NCBI GenBank assembly: GCA_022842065.1
Contig: JALHQH010000001.1
Location: forward strand, 425,014 to 489,013
Origin: Caldilineaceae bacterium
GTDB lineage: Bacteria; Chloroflexota; Anaerolineae; Caldilineales; Caldilineaceae
Direction: 5' to 3'
DNA length: 64,000 nucleotides
Positions 1-10,231 of this stretch are shown in pieces; position 1 is the stretch's first letter, and each line of letters opens with the position of its first letter. Position numbers and translations under genes: made by a program. The notes beneath the pieces are model-generated. The model saw only the letters and a program-made list of their open reading frames with translations. It had not been told where the DNA came from and ran no database searches.

Positions 1-571
1 CATGATATTCCCGATTCGGCAGCATCCCGGTGGCCGAGGCCAGGCGATTCGTGAAGTTAAACATGGCGGTCACTTCGGCGATGTCAAAGATCGCTTCATC
101 GGCAAAGCCGTGGCTGCGCAGGTGAAGGATATCCTGTTCGCCCGCTTGGGCAGGTTCGCGGGTCAATTTGACGGCGTAGTCGAGCATGGCGGTGGTGCGG
201 AGATCAAGACCGGCGCGGCGGTAGTCGAAGACAATGCGATCACCCAGGACTTCGTCAGCGAGGAGGCGACGCAACTCGGCGCCGTGGCTCACCTGGCAGT
301 AGAGACAGTGGTTTTCGGCGGAGACAACCACGCTGATCATCTCGCGCTCGGCTTGGGTCAGTTCAGAAGGGCCAGTCATCAGTTCGCGGAAGTGGTTGAA
401 CCAGTGGCGAAAGTGGGCCGGGCGAGTCATGTAGACGACAAAAACATTCGGCACAAACCCCAGGTTGGCGCGCGCTTTGGCAAAGAGCTTTTGCAGATCC
501 GGCTCCAAGTCAGCTTCCGGCGTGTAGACCAACCAGGAAACTCGTTCGTCCGTTTCGATCAATGTCGCCAT
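1..571 (-). CDS. AhpD-like peroxidase-related protein (3' end outside window)
   Basis: The minus strand reads from an ATG at 571 off the left edge of the window, giving about 190 residues and no stop. The protein carries the carboxymuconolactone decarboxylase/AhpD fold signature ENHCLYCQVSHG near residues 86-97, that is, a CxxC pair followed by a histidine three residues later. In AhpD-type enzymes this Cys-Cys-His set reduces peroxides through a cysteine relay. The family match is to 'uncharacterized peroxidase-related' proteins, and the physiological substrate and reductant are unknown. The next gene upstream on the same strand is a zinc alcohol dehydrogenase ending at 647, with a hairpin repeat in the 75 bp between. 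The long plus-strand reading frame over the same bases is a mirror of this gene. The family call is firm; the role is inferred. Confidence 0.85.
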   Translation of the reverse strand, partial: MATLIETDERVSWLVYTPEADLEPDLQKLFAKARANLGFVPNVFVVYMTRPAHFRHWFNHFRELMTGPSELTQAEREMISVVVSAENHCLYCQVSHGAELRRLLADEVLGDRIVFDYRRAGLDLRTTAMLDYAVKLTREPAQAGEQDILHLRSHGFADEAIFDIAEVTAMFNFTNRLASATGMLPNREYH

Positions 572-588
572 ATCAATCCTTTTTAGTA

Positions 589-632
589 GGACGCAGAGCG
601 TCCAGTCTGCATTGCGACGCGGAGCATCGCAA
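589..632. repeat. Two short hairpins with a conserved GC-RGA-GC core
   Basis: Two hairpins lie side by side between the AhpD-like gene and the alcohol dehydrogenase. The first is GGACGCAGAGCGTCC (6 bp stem, AGA loop). The second has TTGCGA/TCGCAA outer stems around CGCGGAGCA. Both keep a GC-RGA-GC centre while the outer stem bases differ but still pair. They could act as transcript ends for the upstream minus-strand gene, although no T tract follows. Confidence 0.55.
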
Positions 633-646
633 CGAGCATGATCCTG

Positions 647-1735
647 TCACTCAAAGACAATCACATTGCGCAGCGCTTCGCCGCGCGCCATCGAGTCAAT
701 TGCTTCGTTGATCTCGCTGAGGGGATAGCGCTTGGTGATCAATTCATCAAGCTTAAGCCGCCCTTCTTGGTAGAGTTGCACCAGCCGCGGCACATCGACA
801 AAGAGGCGTGTCGACCCCATAGGGCTGCCGGTGATCGTGCGCCCGGTGGTCATGTGGTGGGCGTTGACGCTGAACATTACCTCGTCATTGGCCGGCATGC
901 CGACGATGACGGCCTTGCCGGTCTGGTGGACCATGCCGATCACCTGTTCAATTGCCCGCGGGCTGCCGACGGTGGCAAAGGCATAGTCAACGCCGCGCCC
1001 TTCGGTGAGGGCCAACACCCCTTGCACCACATCGCCGTCGCGGCCATTGAGGGCATGGGTTGCGCCAAAGGCTTTGGCTGCGGCCAATTTGTTGGGCAGC
1101 AGATCAATCGCAATAATCTGGGACGCGCCGGAGAGCACCGCGCCCTGCACGGCATTGAGCCCCACCCCGCCACAGCCGACCACGGCCACCCGGCTACCAG
1201 TTTCCACCTTTGCCGTATTGGTCACCGCGCCCAAGCCGGTGATCACCCCACAGGCGAGCAACGACGCACATTCCAAGGCGATTTCCTTGGGGATGGCGAC
1301 GACTTGGGTCTGATCAACCACGGCATATTCAGCAAAGGCGGCGGTGCGAATCCCATGGCGCAAAGTGACACCATCCTGATTGCGCAACCGGCTCTCCGTA
1401 TCGAGTGGGAAACTTTTTTCACAGCGAAAGGGCTGGCCAATCGTGCAGTAATAACATTCACCACACTGGCGCAACAAGGAGACAACGACATGATCGCCCG
1501 GCTTGACCCGGGTCACCCCTGCGCCCACGGCCTCGATCACCCCGGCGGCTTCATGGCCGGAGACGACGGGCACCGTGCCGCCCCATTCGCCGCGCACCTC
1601 GTGGACATCGCTGTGGCAGATCGCACAGGCGGCCATTTTCACCAGCACTTCGCCTGCATGGGGATTATCCAATTCGACTTCCTCAACCACTAACGGTTTG
1701 CCAAATTCATAACAAACAGCCGCCTTCATTCGCAT
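647..1735 (-). CDS. Zinc-dependent alcohol dehydrogenase (MDR superfamily)
   Basis: A 362-residue medium-chain dehydrogenase, full length for the family. The catalytic zinc site is visible as Cys in AICHSDVH (about 37-44) and GHEAAG (about 60-65). The structural zinc loop follows with closely spaced cysteines in QCGECYYCTIGQPFRC (about 90-105). The Rossmann nucleotide-binding motif VVGCGGVGLNAVQG is near residue 185. The layout resembles class III or mycothiol/glutathione-type alcohol dehydrogenases, which oxidise alcohols or thiol-aldehyde adducts with NAD(P)+, but the true substrate cannot be read from sequence. The ATG at 1735 has AAAGGA upstream. The gene lies between a Nudix gene and an AhpD-like gene on the same strand, so it may share a redox or detoxification transcript with the latter. 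Confidence 0.92.
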   Translation of the reverse strand: MRMKAAVCYEFGKPLVVEEVELDNPHAGEVLVKMAACAICHSDVHEVRGEWGGTVPVVSGHEAAGVIEAVGAGVTRVKPGDHVVVSLLRQCGECYYCTIGQPFRCEKSFPLDTESRLRNQDGVTLRHGIRTAAFAEYAVVDQTQVVAIPKEIALECASLLACGVITGLGAVTNTAKVETGSRVAVVGCGGVGLNAVQGAVLSGASQIIAIDLLPNKLAAAKAFGATHALNGRDGDVVQGVLALTEGRGVDYAFATVGSPRAIEQVIGMVHQTGKAVIVGMPANDEVMFSVNAHHMTTGRTITGSPMGSTRLFVDVPRLVQLYQEGRLKLDELITKRYPLSEINEAIDSMARGEALRNVIVFE

Positions 1736-1769
1736 AGAATCGTTTTCCTTTGGGGTTAAAATCGTCGGA

Positions 1770-2204
1770 CTACTGGGTCAGTAACGTCATTAATTGTTGG
1801 GGCACTAAGCGGTGCTGGGCGTTAAATGAAGCCAGCGGTCGCCAGGTAGCAGGAAGGACCGTGCCGTTGTCTTCCACGGCTTCGATTAAGGGACGGGTGT
1901 AAAAGGATTCATCGACAAAGCGGCCATCGTAGACAAAAACGATTTCATGGCCGGCGCGCTCGTCAACCGTGAAGATGCTTTCCAACACACCTATTAACTG
2001 TAGCTCAGTGATCTCGGCCCCCAATTCTTCGCGGATTTCACGTACAAGCGCTTGTGCGCTCGTCTCGCCGGCATCGACGCCACCACCGAGCGGGCGATAG
2101 AAGGGGGTGCCCTTGACCCGATCAAAGCCTTCAAAGACAAGGATCTGGTCATCACGCCGGAAAAGACAGATGGCGATGACGCGGATGACGGTTGGTTTGC
2201 TCAT
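1770..2204 (-). CDS. Nudix hydrolase
   Basis: A 144-residue protein with a complete Nudix box: GGGVDAGETSAQALVREIREELGAEI fits G-x5-E-x7-REUxEExGU at about residues 40-63. This motif binds Mg2+ and supports hydrolysis of a nucleoside diphosphate linked to another group. The N-terminal strand VIRVIAICLFRRDDQILV and the later VYDGRFVD segment fit the fold. The substrate is not predictable. The start at 2204 is preceded by AGGAG. The gene faces a Uma2 gene across a 172-bp divergent region that contains a strong palindrome, and it ends 35 bp before the alcohol dehydrogenase start, so the two may be cotranscribed. Confidence 0.9.
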   Translation of the reverse strand: MSKPTVIRVIAICLFRRDDQILVFEGFDRVKGTPFYRPLGGGVDAGETSAQALVREIREELGAEITELQLIGVLESIFTVDERAGHEIVFVYDGRFVDESFYTRPLIEAVEDNGTVLPATWRPLASFNAQHRLVPQQLMTLLTQ

Positions 2205-2249
2205 AACGCTCCTGCCGTAGAATTCTGTTATAATCAGTACTCCACAATC

Positions 2250-2301
2250 GCTCCGCCGGGATCGTCAGATCCGGGTGGGGATCTGACGATCCCGGCGGAG
2301 C
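2250..2301. repeat. Perfect 23-bp inverted repeat with GGATCTGACGATCC core
   Basis: Two perfect 23-base arms starting GCTCCGCCGGGATCG are separated by six bases (GGGTGG). Each arm holds GGATCTGACGATCC or its complement, which is itself a small hairpin (GGATC-TGAC-GATCC). The element lies between divergent genes (Nudix minus, Uma2 plus), so a terminator role is unlikely. A second copy with one bulge is at 24761-24807, and a half copy at 62273-62288. Confidence 0.85.
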
Positions 2302-2376
2302 AAGCTGAAGTTGAGTTGTGGTATAATAATACCAGAGATGAGCGTAAGTTTACACTAGCCACAGAGGAAAACCACA

Positions 2377-2865
2377 ATGAGCACAATGACGTTGTTGGTC
2401 AATGAAGAGCAGGAATTCGATGATATGGGATCATATAATCATTCATTAGTGCAGGCAAATCTAGCCTACTTACTGCGTGTGCATAGTCCATACTCAGCCT
2501 TTATCGAGTTAAGCCTCGATGCCAGCAAGTTGGATAAAGCGCAGTTTTCTGGCATCAAAAATGAATTGATCCCTGATGTTTGTGCCTATCCCCGGGATTC
2601 GGTAAAAGATCTTGATATTCTGGTCATGCACAAGATGCCGATTCTGGTCATTGAAGTTGTCTCGCCCCGGCAAGGGATCCAGATCATTGTGGAAAAGATT
2701 CAAGCCTACTTTGCCCTTGGCATCGAATCTTGCTGGCTGGTTGAACCATTAACCAAGGTCGTACGGCTCTATCGTCCTGATAAAAGCCCACAGACGATCG
2801 TTAGTGGTGAAATTATTGATGAAGTCGCCAATCTTCGTCTCCCCATCGCAGAAGTTTTTGGCTAA
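2377..2865 (+). CDS. Uma2-family (DUF820) endonuclease-fold protein
   Basis: A 162-residue protein of the Uma2/DUF820 family, which has the PD-(D/E)xK restriction-endonuclease fold. Visible elements are the PDV strand (IPDVCAYP, about 65-72), LVIEVVSP (about 90-97, the acidic E plus following region) and the helix KIQAYFALGIESCWLVEP (about 108-125), which is typical for the family. Uma2 proteins are abundant in Cyanobacteria and Chloroflexota and their biological role is not established. The canonical E-x-K lysine is not obvious, so activity is uncertain. It is transcribed away from the Nudix gene. The TATAAT-like stretch at 2322 lacks a clear -35 partner. A second Uma2 gene is at 50330. Confidence 0.8.
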   Translation: MSTMTLLVNEEQEFDDMGSYNHSLVQANLAYLLRVHSPYSAFIELSLDASKLDKAQFSGIKNELIPDVCAYPRDSVKDLDILVMHKMPILVIEVVSPRQGIQIIVEKIQAYFALGIESCWLVEPLTKVVRLYRPDKSPQTIVSGEIIDEVANLRLPIAEVFG

Positions 2866-2958
2866 GGGCAGTGTCACCAGCAACCATTAATGCGTAGGTG
2901 TCACCATTAAAATTAACAACTAATGTTTCTCATTAATTATTAGTTAGGGGCAAACCCG

Positions 2959-3291
2959 ATGGCTACTGACCGCGCCTTTGTTGACTATTTGCTGGAACTA
3001 TTGGATCCCCTCCCCGGCATCACCGCCAAACGGATGTTTGGCGGCTATGGCCTCTTTCGCGATGGGCTGATGTTTGGCTTGGTCGCTGATTCAACCCTCT
3101 ATTTCAAGGTGGATGACCAAAACCGCGCCCTGTTCGAAGCGCGGGAACTCACCCCCTTTATCTACGAAGCCAAAGGCAAGCCGGTGACCATGTCCTACTA
3201 CGAAGCGCCCGGCGAAGTGCTCGACAACAGTGATGATATGGTGGAGTGGGCGGAAATTGCCTACGGGGCGGCCTTGCGTGCAAAAAAATAA
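2959..3291 (+). CDS. TfoX N-terminal domain protein
   Basis: A 110-residue protein that is almost only a TfoX_N domain: ITAKRMFGGYGLFRDGLMFGLV (about 20-41) followed by LYFKVDDQNR and the C-terminal helix WAEIAYGAAL are diagnostic. In Proteobacteria TfoX/Sxy controls competence, but stand-alone TfoX_N proteins are widespread and mostly uncharacterised, so a competence role should not be assumed. It precedes the first toxin-antitoxin remnant by 19 bp on the same strand. The C-terminal TfoX half is absent, as is common outside Gammaproteobacteria. Confidence 0.87.
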   Translation: MATDRAFVDYLLELLDPLPGITAKRMFGGYGLFRDGLMFGLVADSTLYFKVDDQNRALFEARELTPFIYEAKGKPVTMSYYEAPGEVLDNSDDMVEWAEIAYGAALRAKK

Positions 3292-3310
3292 TGACAAGAC
3301 AAGATTCGTT

Positions 3311-3607
3311 ATGATTGATAACAAACTTCCCCAAACTTTAGCTGCCTATTTTCAAGAATACGAGTTTCACCAGATCGATTCAGCCATACATGCCGATTTG
3401 ATTATCGAGCGTGTTTTAGCGTATGGCGACCGCACCGAACTGCGATGGTTGTTTCAGCGTTATGGATATTCCATTGTGACGGAATGGGTCCGTCGGCTGG
3501 GGGCACAGCGGCTATCTTGGCGGCGTTACAATCTTTGGTGTGTATTTCTACGTTTACCGCGCGCACGTCGCCTTCGCGCAGAAGGAGCGCTGATATGGCG
3601 ACATTAA
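3311..3607 (+). CDS. DUF6922-like antitoxin of an AbiEii-type module, copy 1
   Basis: A 98-residue protein beginning MIDNKLPQTLAAYFQEYEF. It is highly similar along its whole length to the protein at 5696-6010 (shared LAAYFQEYxF, HADLxIERVLAYGDRxEL, WRRYNLWCV, ARRLR). Proteins of this kind sit immediately upstream of AbiEii/AbiGii-type nucleotidyltransferase toxins and are presumed antitoxins. Its stop overlaps the start of the following toxin remnant by 13 bases, exactly as in copy 2. The toxin next to it has lost its core, so this antitoxin may now be an orphan that could still neutralise a related toxin. The ATG lacks a clear ribosome binding site. Confidence 0.72.
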   Translation: MIDNKLPQTLAAYFQEYEFHQIDSAIHADLIIERVLAYGDRTELRWLFQRYGYSIVTEWVRRLGAQRLSWRRYNLWCVFLRLPRARRLRAEGALIWRH

Positions 3608-3706
3608 CACCTGTTCATTGGCAAACAGTCACACCACAAATGCAAGAGGTAATCGTTCTTTATAGAACAAGCACAGCAATTAGGCGATGAATGGTTTAGG
3701 CAGTAA
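3595..3706 (+). pseudogene. AbiEii-type toxin reduced to its N- and C-terminal ends
   Basis: The start MATLTPVHWQTVTPQMQEV matches the N terminus of the copy-2 toxin (MAPLTLVHWQTITPQMHEV). Sequence then jumps directly to FFIEQAQQLGDEWFRQ and a stop at 3704, which matches the copy-2 C terminus FYIEQAQALGGQWFGR. The junction changes frame, so translation from the ATG ends at 3690 after 31 residues. About 180 codons, including all catalytic residues, are missing. This is a clean internal deletion scar at about 3650-3656. Confidence 0.8.
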
Positions 3707-3724
3707 ACTTTTGCATAGCTCATT

Positions 3725-4621
3725 TTAACGTCGATTCACCACCAACACCCCAATGACAATCAGCACCATCCCTATTCCCATCCCCAGCGTAATCGTCTCG
3801 CCCAGAAGTAATACGCCAAAGAGAATCGCCACCAGCGGCACGACATAACTGACCATGGCAATCGTGGTTGTGCCGAAGGTGCGCGTGATGTAGAAAGCAA
3901 GCAACTGCGCCACCACCGTACTCACCGTCGCCGTAAAGAGCAGCGCGCCCCAGCCGCGCAGGGTGATCTGACTAAGTGCCGGTGGATGGAACCAGACGGC
4001 AACAGGCGCAATCAACAAGGCCGCCACCAGTAACCGAATGCTGGTCACATCAAAGACATCAACCCCTTGCATCTGCTTGCGAATATAGACCGCGACAAAA
4101 GCGTCAGAGAGCAGTGCCGTATAGACAAATAGATAGCCCAGTGGGTTCGCCTGGGTGACATCGGGCAAGCCGCTTTCGCCCAAGGCAATGATCAACACCG
4201 CGCCACTGAGCGCGGTTAAGATGCCAATGACCATGGTCCGGGTCAAGCGCGCTTCTGCCAAGAAAAAGTGCGCCACCGTCACGGTGAGCACGGGCGCGGT
4301 GGTGACCAGCAGCGCGGTCAGGCCTGCCGATTGAAATTGGAGCGCACCCACAAAGCCGATAAATGGAATCGCCGTGCCAAAGAGACCGACGATGATGCCG
4401 CTACGCCAGACCTTGGGGTCGCGTGACCAGTGGCGCTGGGGCGAAACGGCATAGATCACCCCAAAGATGGCCACGGCAATGCTCAGCCGCAAGCCGATAA
4501 AAACATAGGGATCAAATTCACGAATACCAAAGCGCGAGAGCACCAGGTTAAGGCCCCAGGCCAAACCTAGCGCCAAGACATACGGTAACGCTTTAGCATC
4601 CACGACGTGCATCCCCTTCAT
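3725..4621 (-). CDS. EamA/DMT-family transporter
   Basis: A membrane protein of about 298 residues with ten predicted hydrophobic segments in two homologous EamA halves, typical of the drug/metabolite transporter superfamily. Characteristic pieces are LALGLAWGLNLVLSRFG at the N terminus, GLTALLVTTAPVLTVTVAHFFLAE at the end of the first repeat and VSYVVPLVAILFGVLLLGE at the end of the second. It resides in the cytoplasmic membrane and probably exports a small metabolite; the substrate is unknown. The frame is open to 4663, but residues before the ATG at 4621 lack family character. The gene converges with the plus-strand toxin remnant. Confidence 0.85.
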   Translation of the reverse strand: MKGMHVVDAKALPYVLALGLAWGLNLVLSRFGIREFDPYVFIGLRLSIAVAIFGVIYAVSPQRHWSRDPKVWRSGIIVGLFGTAIPFIGFVGALQFQSAGLTALLVTTAPVLTVTVAHFFLAEARLTRTMVIGILTALSGAVLIIALGESGLPDVTQANPLGYLFVYTALLSDAFVAVYIRKQMQGVDVFDVTSIRLLVAALLIAPVAVWFHPPALSQITLRGWGALLFTATVSTVVAQLLAFYITRTFGTTTIAMVSYVVPLVAILFGVLLLGETITLGMGIGMVLIVIGVLVVNRR

Positions 4622-4767
4622 TATTGCGCAAGCATCGGCCAACAAATGTGTGTCACAATACAAGAGTTCGGTTACTTTGTCGAGTTGGCGGGGATAGGAC
4701 TGGATGAGTGATTGCGTGGTATAATGGCGCGCGGGTGAGACGATTAGGAAAGGAGCCGTGAAGGTAA

Positions 4768-5043
4768 ATCCTGCTGGTTAAGCGTGGTCGACATGTCAAC
4801 CCAGAGGCTTACGCCGACATTTGGCCGGTGCAACGCAACGAAGCGCTTCCCCTGTTGCCGATTCCACTCGATGATCCGGATCCCGATGTGATCCTTGACA
4901 TGAACGAGATCATTCGCACCGTCTATGACCGTGCCCGCTATGCCTTGCGCATTGATTAACGCCAACCCGTACCACCACCGGCTTTGCGTCCGGCCCTGTT
5001 GGACTGGGTACAACAGCAACTGGCGCTGGCTACCCAGCCCTGA
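4768..5043 (+). pseudogene. DUF4058-family C-terminal remnant with an in-frame stop
   Basis: One frame reads HVNPEAYADIWPVQRNEALP, then a proline/aspartate-rich stretch, DLNEIIRTVYDRARYALRID-like sequence, a TAA at 4957-4959, and continues in the same frame as RQPVPPPALRPALLDWVQQQ to a stop at 5041. This resembles the C-terminal end of DUF4058 proteins, where a YDRxRYxLRIDY motif is usual. The TAA stands where the last tyrosine codon would be. No start or N-terminal part remains. The identification rests on remembered family motifs. Confidence 0.55.
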
Positions 5044-5065
5044 CTTACGAAGTGGGATTTTATGG

Positions 5066-5401
5066 TTAATGGAACTGGCGGCGGTAGGCTTGAATCAAGT
5101 TGGTCTCGATCACATTGTGAAGGGGGATCTGCTTGCCTGGATGAACTTTGGCCGCGTCCATAATCTTCTGCACACAGCGGCTACAGAGAAAGTAGCCGAT
5201 CAAGATGCCCTGTTCCCGATAGATAAAGGCATTTAACGAGATCCCTTGTTGCCCTTTGCCTTTGATCGCGTCAATCTCGCGGCGGCAACCTGGGCAAGGA
5301 TCTGGTTGATAAAACCAATAACCTTTGATGGCGGCACCAAATTGGGCACGCGCCTGGGCATAAAACTGGGCCAGCATGGCGTCAATCTCTGGTGAATTCA
5401 T
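5066..5401 (-). CDS. Hypothetical protein with two CxxC motifs
   Basis: A 111-residue soluble protein that I do not recognise. It has two CxxC knuckles, CPGC near residue 36 and CSRC near residue 73, which could bind one zinc ion or form a rubredoxin-like site. Between them lies ISLNAFIYREQGILIGYFL, a probable beta-rich core. The ATG at 5401 is preceded by AGGAAAGG at good spacing, supporting a real gene. It is flanked by decayed sequence on both sides (a DUF4058 remnant and an SDR-end remnant) and is convergent with the former. No operon partner is evident. Confidence 0.6.
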   Translation of the reverse strand: MNSPEIDAMLAQFYAQARAQFGAAIKGYWFYQPDPCPGCRREIDAIKGKGQQGISLNAFIYREQGILIGYFLCSRCVQKIMDAAKVHPGKQIPLHNVIETNLIQAYRRQFH

Positions 5402-5514
5402 TACGGGGCCTTTCCTGGTTTGTGGCTAGCCGCGATTCGGGTTCGGTGACAAAGAGCATAACACCGTCAAGCCGATGTCGGTATCAGGCAGGTTGCTTAA
5501 TCATTCAAGTACCC

Positions 5515-5590
5515 CTATAACAACGGCCTGCCCCCATCCATCGGAATGATACAGCCCGTCGAAAAGGTCGACAGTTGTCGTGCAAGAAAT
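5515..5590 (-). pseudogene. Duplicated 3' end of the SDR gene
   Basis: Read on the minus strand this gives LARQLSTFSTGCIIPMDGG, then RPLL and a TAG stop. It matches the last ~25 codons of the SDR at 6712 (ATQLTFSTGCIIPVDGG, then RPLL). About 46 bases show three mismatches to 6716-6769. The two copies are direct repeats bracketing the toxin-antitoxin module at 5696-6656. Confidence 0.75.
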
Positions 5591-5695
5591 TATAACTTAC
5601 CGCTGAGTAGCAGTAGCCAAATGGCTAGCCTCACTTTACATTGAGTGTTATAATCTTCGCAACTTGCTTACACACGTGAGGGAAAGCAGATAACC

Positions 5696-6010
5696 ATGAC
5701 TAAGATTACTTTACCCGTGGGCGACGAGCTGCCACGCACATTAGCGGCTTATTTTCAGGAATATGATTTTAACCAAATTGATCCTGTTCAACATGCCGAC
5801 TTAGTCATTGAGCGTGTATTAGCCTATGGCGATCGCAGCGAACTGCACTGGCTATTTCGTCGCTACGAGCGTAGCGCAGTCATTGACTGGGTTACGCGAC
5901 TTGGCGCCCGCCGGTTGCCGTGGCGGCGTTACAATCTTTGGTGTGTACTTTTGTATCTGCCCCAAGCACGCCGCCTCCGACCAGAGGGACAACAGATATG
6001 GCCCCATTGA
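5696..6010 (+). CDS. DUF6922-like antitoxin of an AbiEii-type module, copy 2
   Basis: A 104-residue protein, clearly a paralogue of the one at 3311-3607, sharing LAAYFQEYDFNQID, HADLVIERVLAYGDRSELHW and RRYNLWCVLLYLPQARRLRP. Proteins of this kind are encoded just upstream of AbiEii/AbiGii-type nucleotidyltransferase toxins and act as the presumed antitoxin; I cannot see a clear DNA-binding motif. The stop overlaps the toxin ATG by 13 bases, implying translational coupling. A GGGAAAG stretch precedes the ATG. The partner toxin is frameshifted (see 5998-6656). The whole module lies between two copies of an SDR 3' end, which hints at insertion. Confidence 0.75.
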   Translation: MTKITLPVGDELPRTLAAYFQEYDFNQIDPVQHADLVIERVLAYGDRSELHWLFRRYERSAVIDWVTRLGARRLPWRRYNLWCVLLYLPQARRLRPEGQQIWPH

Positions 6011-6656
6011 CGCTAGTTCACTGGCAGACCATTACGCCCCAAATGCATGAGGTTCTCTGTTACTTGGGTGTCCAAGATTTTATGGCAGAATTCTACTTGG
6101 CTGGTGGCACTGCTTTGGCGTTGCGTGAAGGCCACCGCATTTCAATTGATTTAGTTTTTTTTCAGCTACCAATGAACTCACTATAACCACCAGACAAATT
6201 ATCACGCAGAAATTAACTCCGTTAAACCCCCAGCTATTGGAGGATGTTGATGGCAACCTGCTGCTTCGATTAGATGATTTGCGTGTTGGCTTCTTTGGTT
6301 ACGGGCATCCACTACTCACACAGACAGACAGCATTGAGGGTGTTGCTGTCGCGGCACGAGTAGATATCGGCTTGATGAAACTGGATGCCTTGATCAGTCG
6401 CGGCAGTCGCAAAGACTTTTACGACCTTTACATCATTATGCAAGCAATTCCTTTACTTGACCTATTGGCATTGGCACGTACGAAATATCCATATAGTCGG
6501 GATTTTGAACTCATGGCAGTTGAGAGTCTTGTGTTTTTTGAGAATGCTGACCGTGACCTACAGCCACAGTTATTGATTGAGCTACCTTGGCCTACAGTAC
6601 GGGCATTTTACATTGAGCAAGCACAAGCGTTAGGTGGCCAGTGGTTTGGTCGGTGA
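5998..6656 (+). pseudogene. AbiEii-type nucleotidyltransferase toxin, frameshifted at its DxD motif
   Basis: The first frame (5998-6186) gives MAPLTLVHWQTITPQMHEVL, then FYLAGGTALALREGHRISID followed by LVFF and an early stop. The -1 frame continues as SATNELTITTRQIITQKLTP and runs open to 6656, including VAARVDIGLMKLDALISRGS and KDFYDLYII, which are typical of the family. The break is at a run of eight T (6158-6165). Family members carry an SIDLDFF-like motif with two acidic residues, and loss of a single A from GAT TTT would both shift the frame and change the second Asp to Val. The product would be about 219 residues if repaired. The run could allow slippage, but even then the second Asp would be Val, so activity is doubtful. 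A sequencing error remains possible. Confidence 0.75.
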
Positions 6657-6711
6657 GATATTGCACGACAGACTCGCGAAAAAGACCTTTATGTTCGCGA
6701 TTGACGGCGGT

Positions 6712-8928
<2,217 letters not shown>

Positions 8929-10231
8929 TGCGCTCCTCCGTTTGGTTCCCATAGCGCCGCACACGCAGATCCGCTTGCTCCTTGTGTCCCCAGAAATTCT
9001 CGATGGCGCAGAGGCGGGAGCAGTACTCGCCGATCAGCGCGCTGGCTTCTGGTTTGACGGTTTGATAGGTCACCGTCTTCAAGAACTTGCCGACCCACAG
9101 CCCGCCCGTATAACGCGCCGCGCGCTTGGTCGGCAAGGTGTGGTTGGTGCCGATCACCTTGTCGCCATAGGCCACGTTCGTCTCTGGTCCCAGGAAGAGC
9201 GCGCCATAGTTGGTCATGTGATCGAGGAAGTAGCGGGGATTTTGGGTGAGCACTTCCACATGTTCGCACGCGATCTGGTCAGCGACCTGCACCATCTCAG
9301 CGTCGCTCTTGGCCAGGATGATCTGTCCATAATCGCGCCAGGCTACGCCGGCTACATCAGCCGTGGGCAAGGTTTCCAGTTGACGGCCAATCTCATGTTC
9401 GATCTCATTGACCAGCCGTTGACTCGTCGTCAGCAGAATCGCCGGGGAAGTGGGACCATGTTCGGCTTGGCCGAGTAGATCGGTGGCAACCATTTCGGCG
9501 TCGGCGGTATCATCGGCGATGACCAGGATTTCGGTGGGACCGGCGAGCAGATCAATCCCGACCCGGCCAAAGAGTTGTCGTTTGGCTTCGGCGACATAGG
9601 CGTTGCCCGGCCCCACCAGCATATCAACCGGCGCAATCGTCTCGGTGCCCAAGGCCATTGCCGCCACCGCCTGGACGCCACCCAAAATATAAATTTCGTC
9701 CGCCCCGCCCAGGTGCATCGCCGTGATCGTTGCCGCCGGCAGTTGGCCGTTGATCGGCGGGGTGCAGGCGATCACCCGCTTAACCCCCGCTACCCTGGCG
9801 GTGATCACGCTCATGTGCGCCGACGCGACCATCGGGTAGCGTCCGCCGGGGACATAACAACCAACGCTGTTGACCGGAATATTTTTGTGGCCCAGGGTCA
9901 CGCCAGGCAGCGTTTCGACTTCGACATCTTGGATCGCCGCCCGTTGGGCCTGAGCAAAGTTACGTACCTGAGCTTGCGCAAATTTGATATCGTCAATGGT
10001 CTGCGCGGGCAAACTTGCCATGATCGTTTCGATCTCAGCTGTGCTCAGGCGAAAGCTGGGCGGGGACCACTTGTCCAGTCGCGCAGAGAGTTCACGTACC
10101 GCCCCATCACCCCCTGCTTCCACTTCGGCGAGGATGCCTTCGACGACTTCTCGCACTTTGGCATCAGCGGCGCGGGCGGCTTGTTCGGTAATGCCGGATT
10201 TGATAACTTTCATACACGTTTTACCTTTGTT

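Noticed and set aside
638..1693. Long plus-strand open frame over the alcohol dehydrogenase
   Set aside because: It mirrors the minus-strand gene, has no family motif and is rich in His/Gly/Ala as expected for an antisense frame of a GC-rich gene.
2322..2327. TATAAT upstream of the first Uma2 gene as a promoter
   Set aside because: The base pairs 16-18 upstream do not resemble a -35 box, so I did not assign it.
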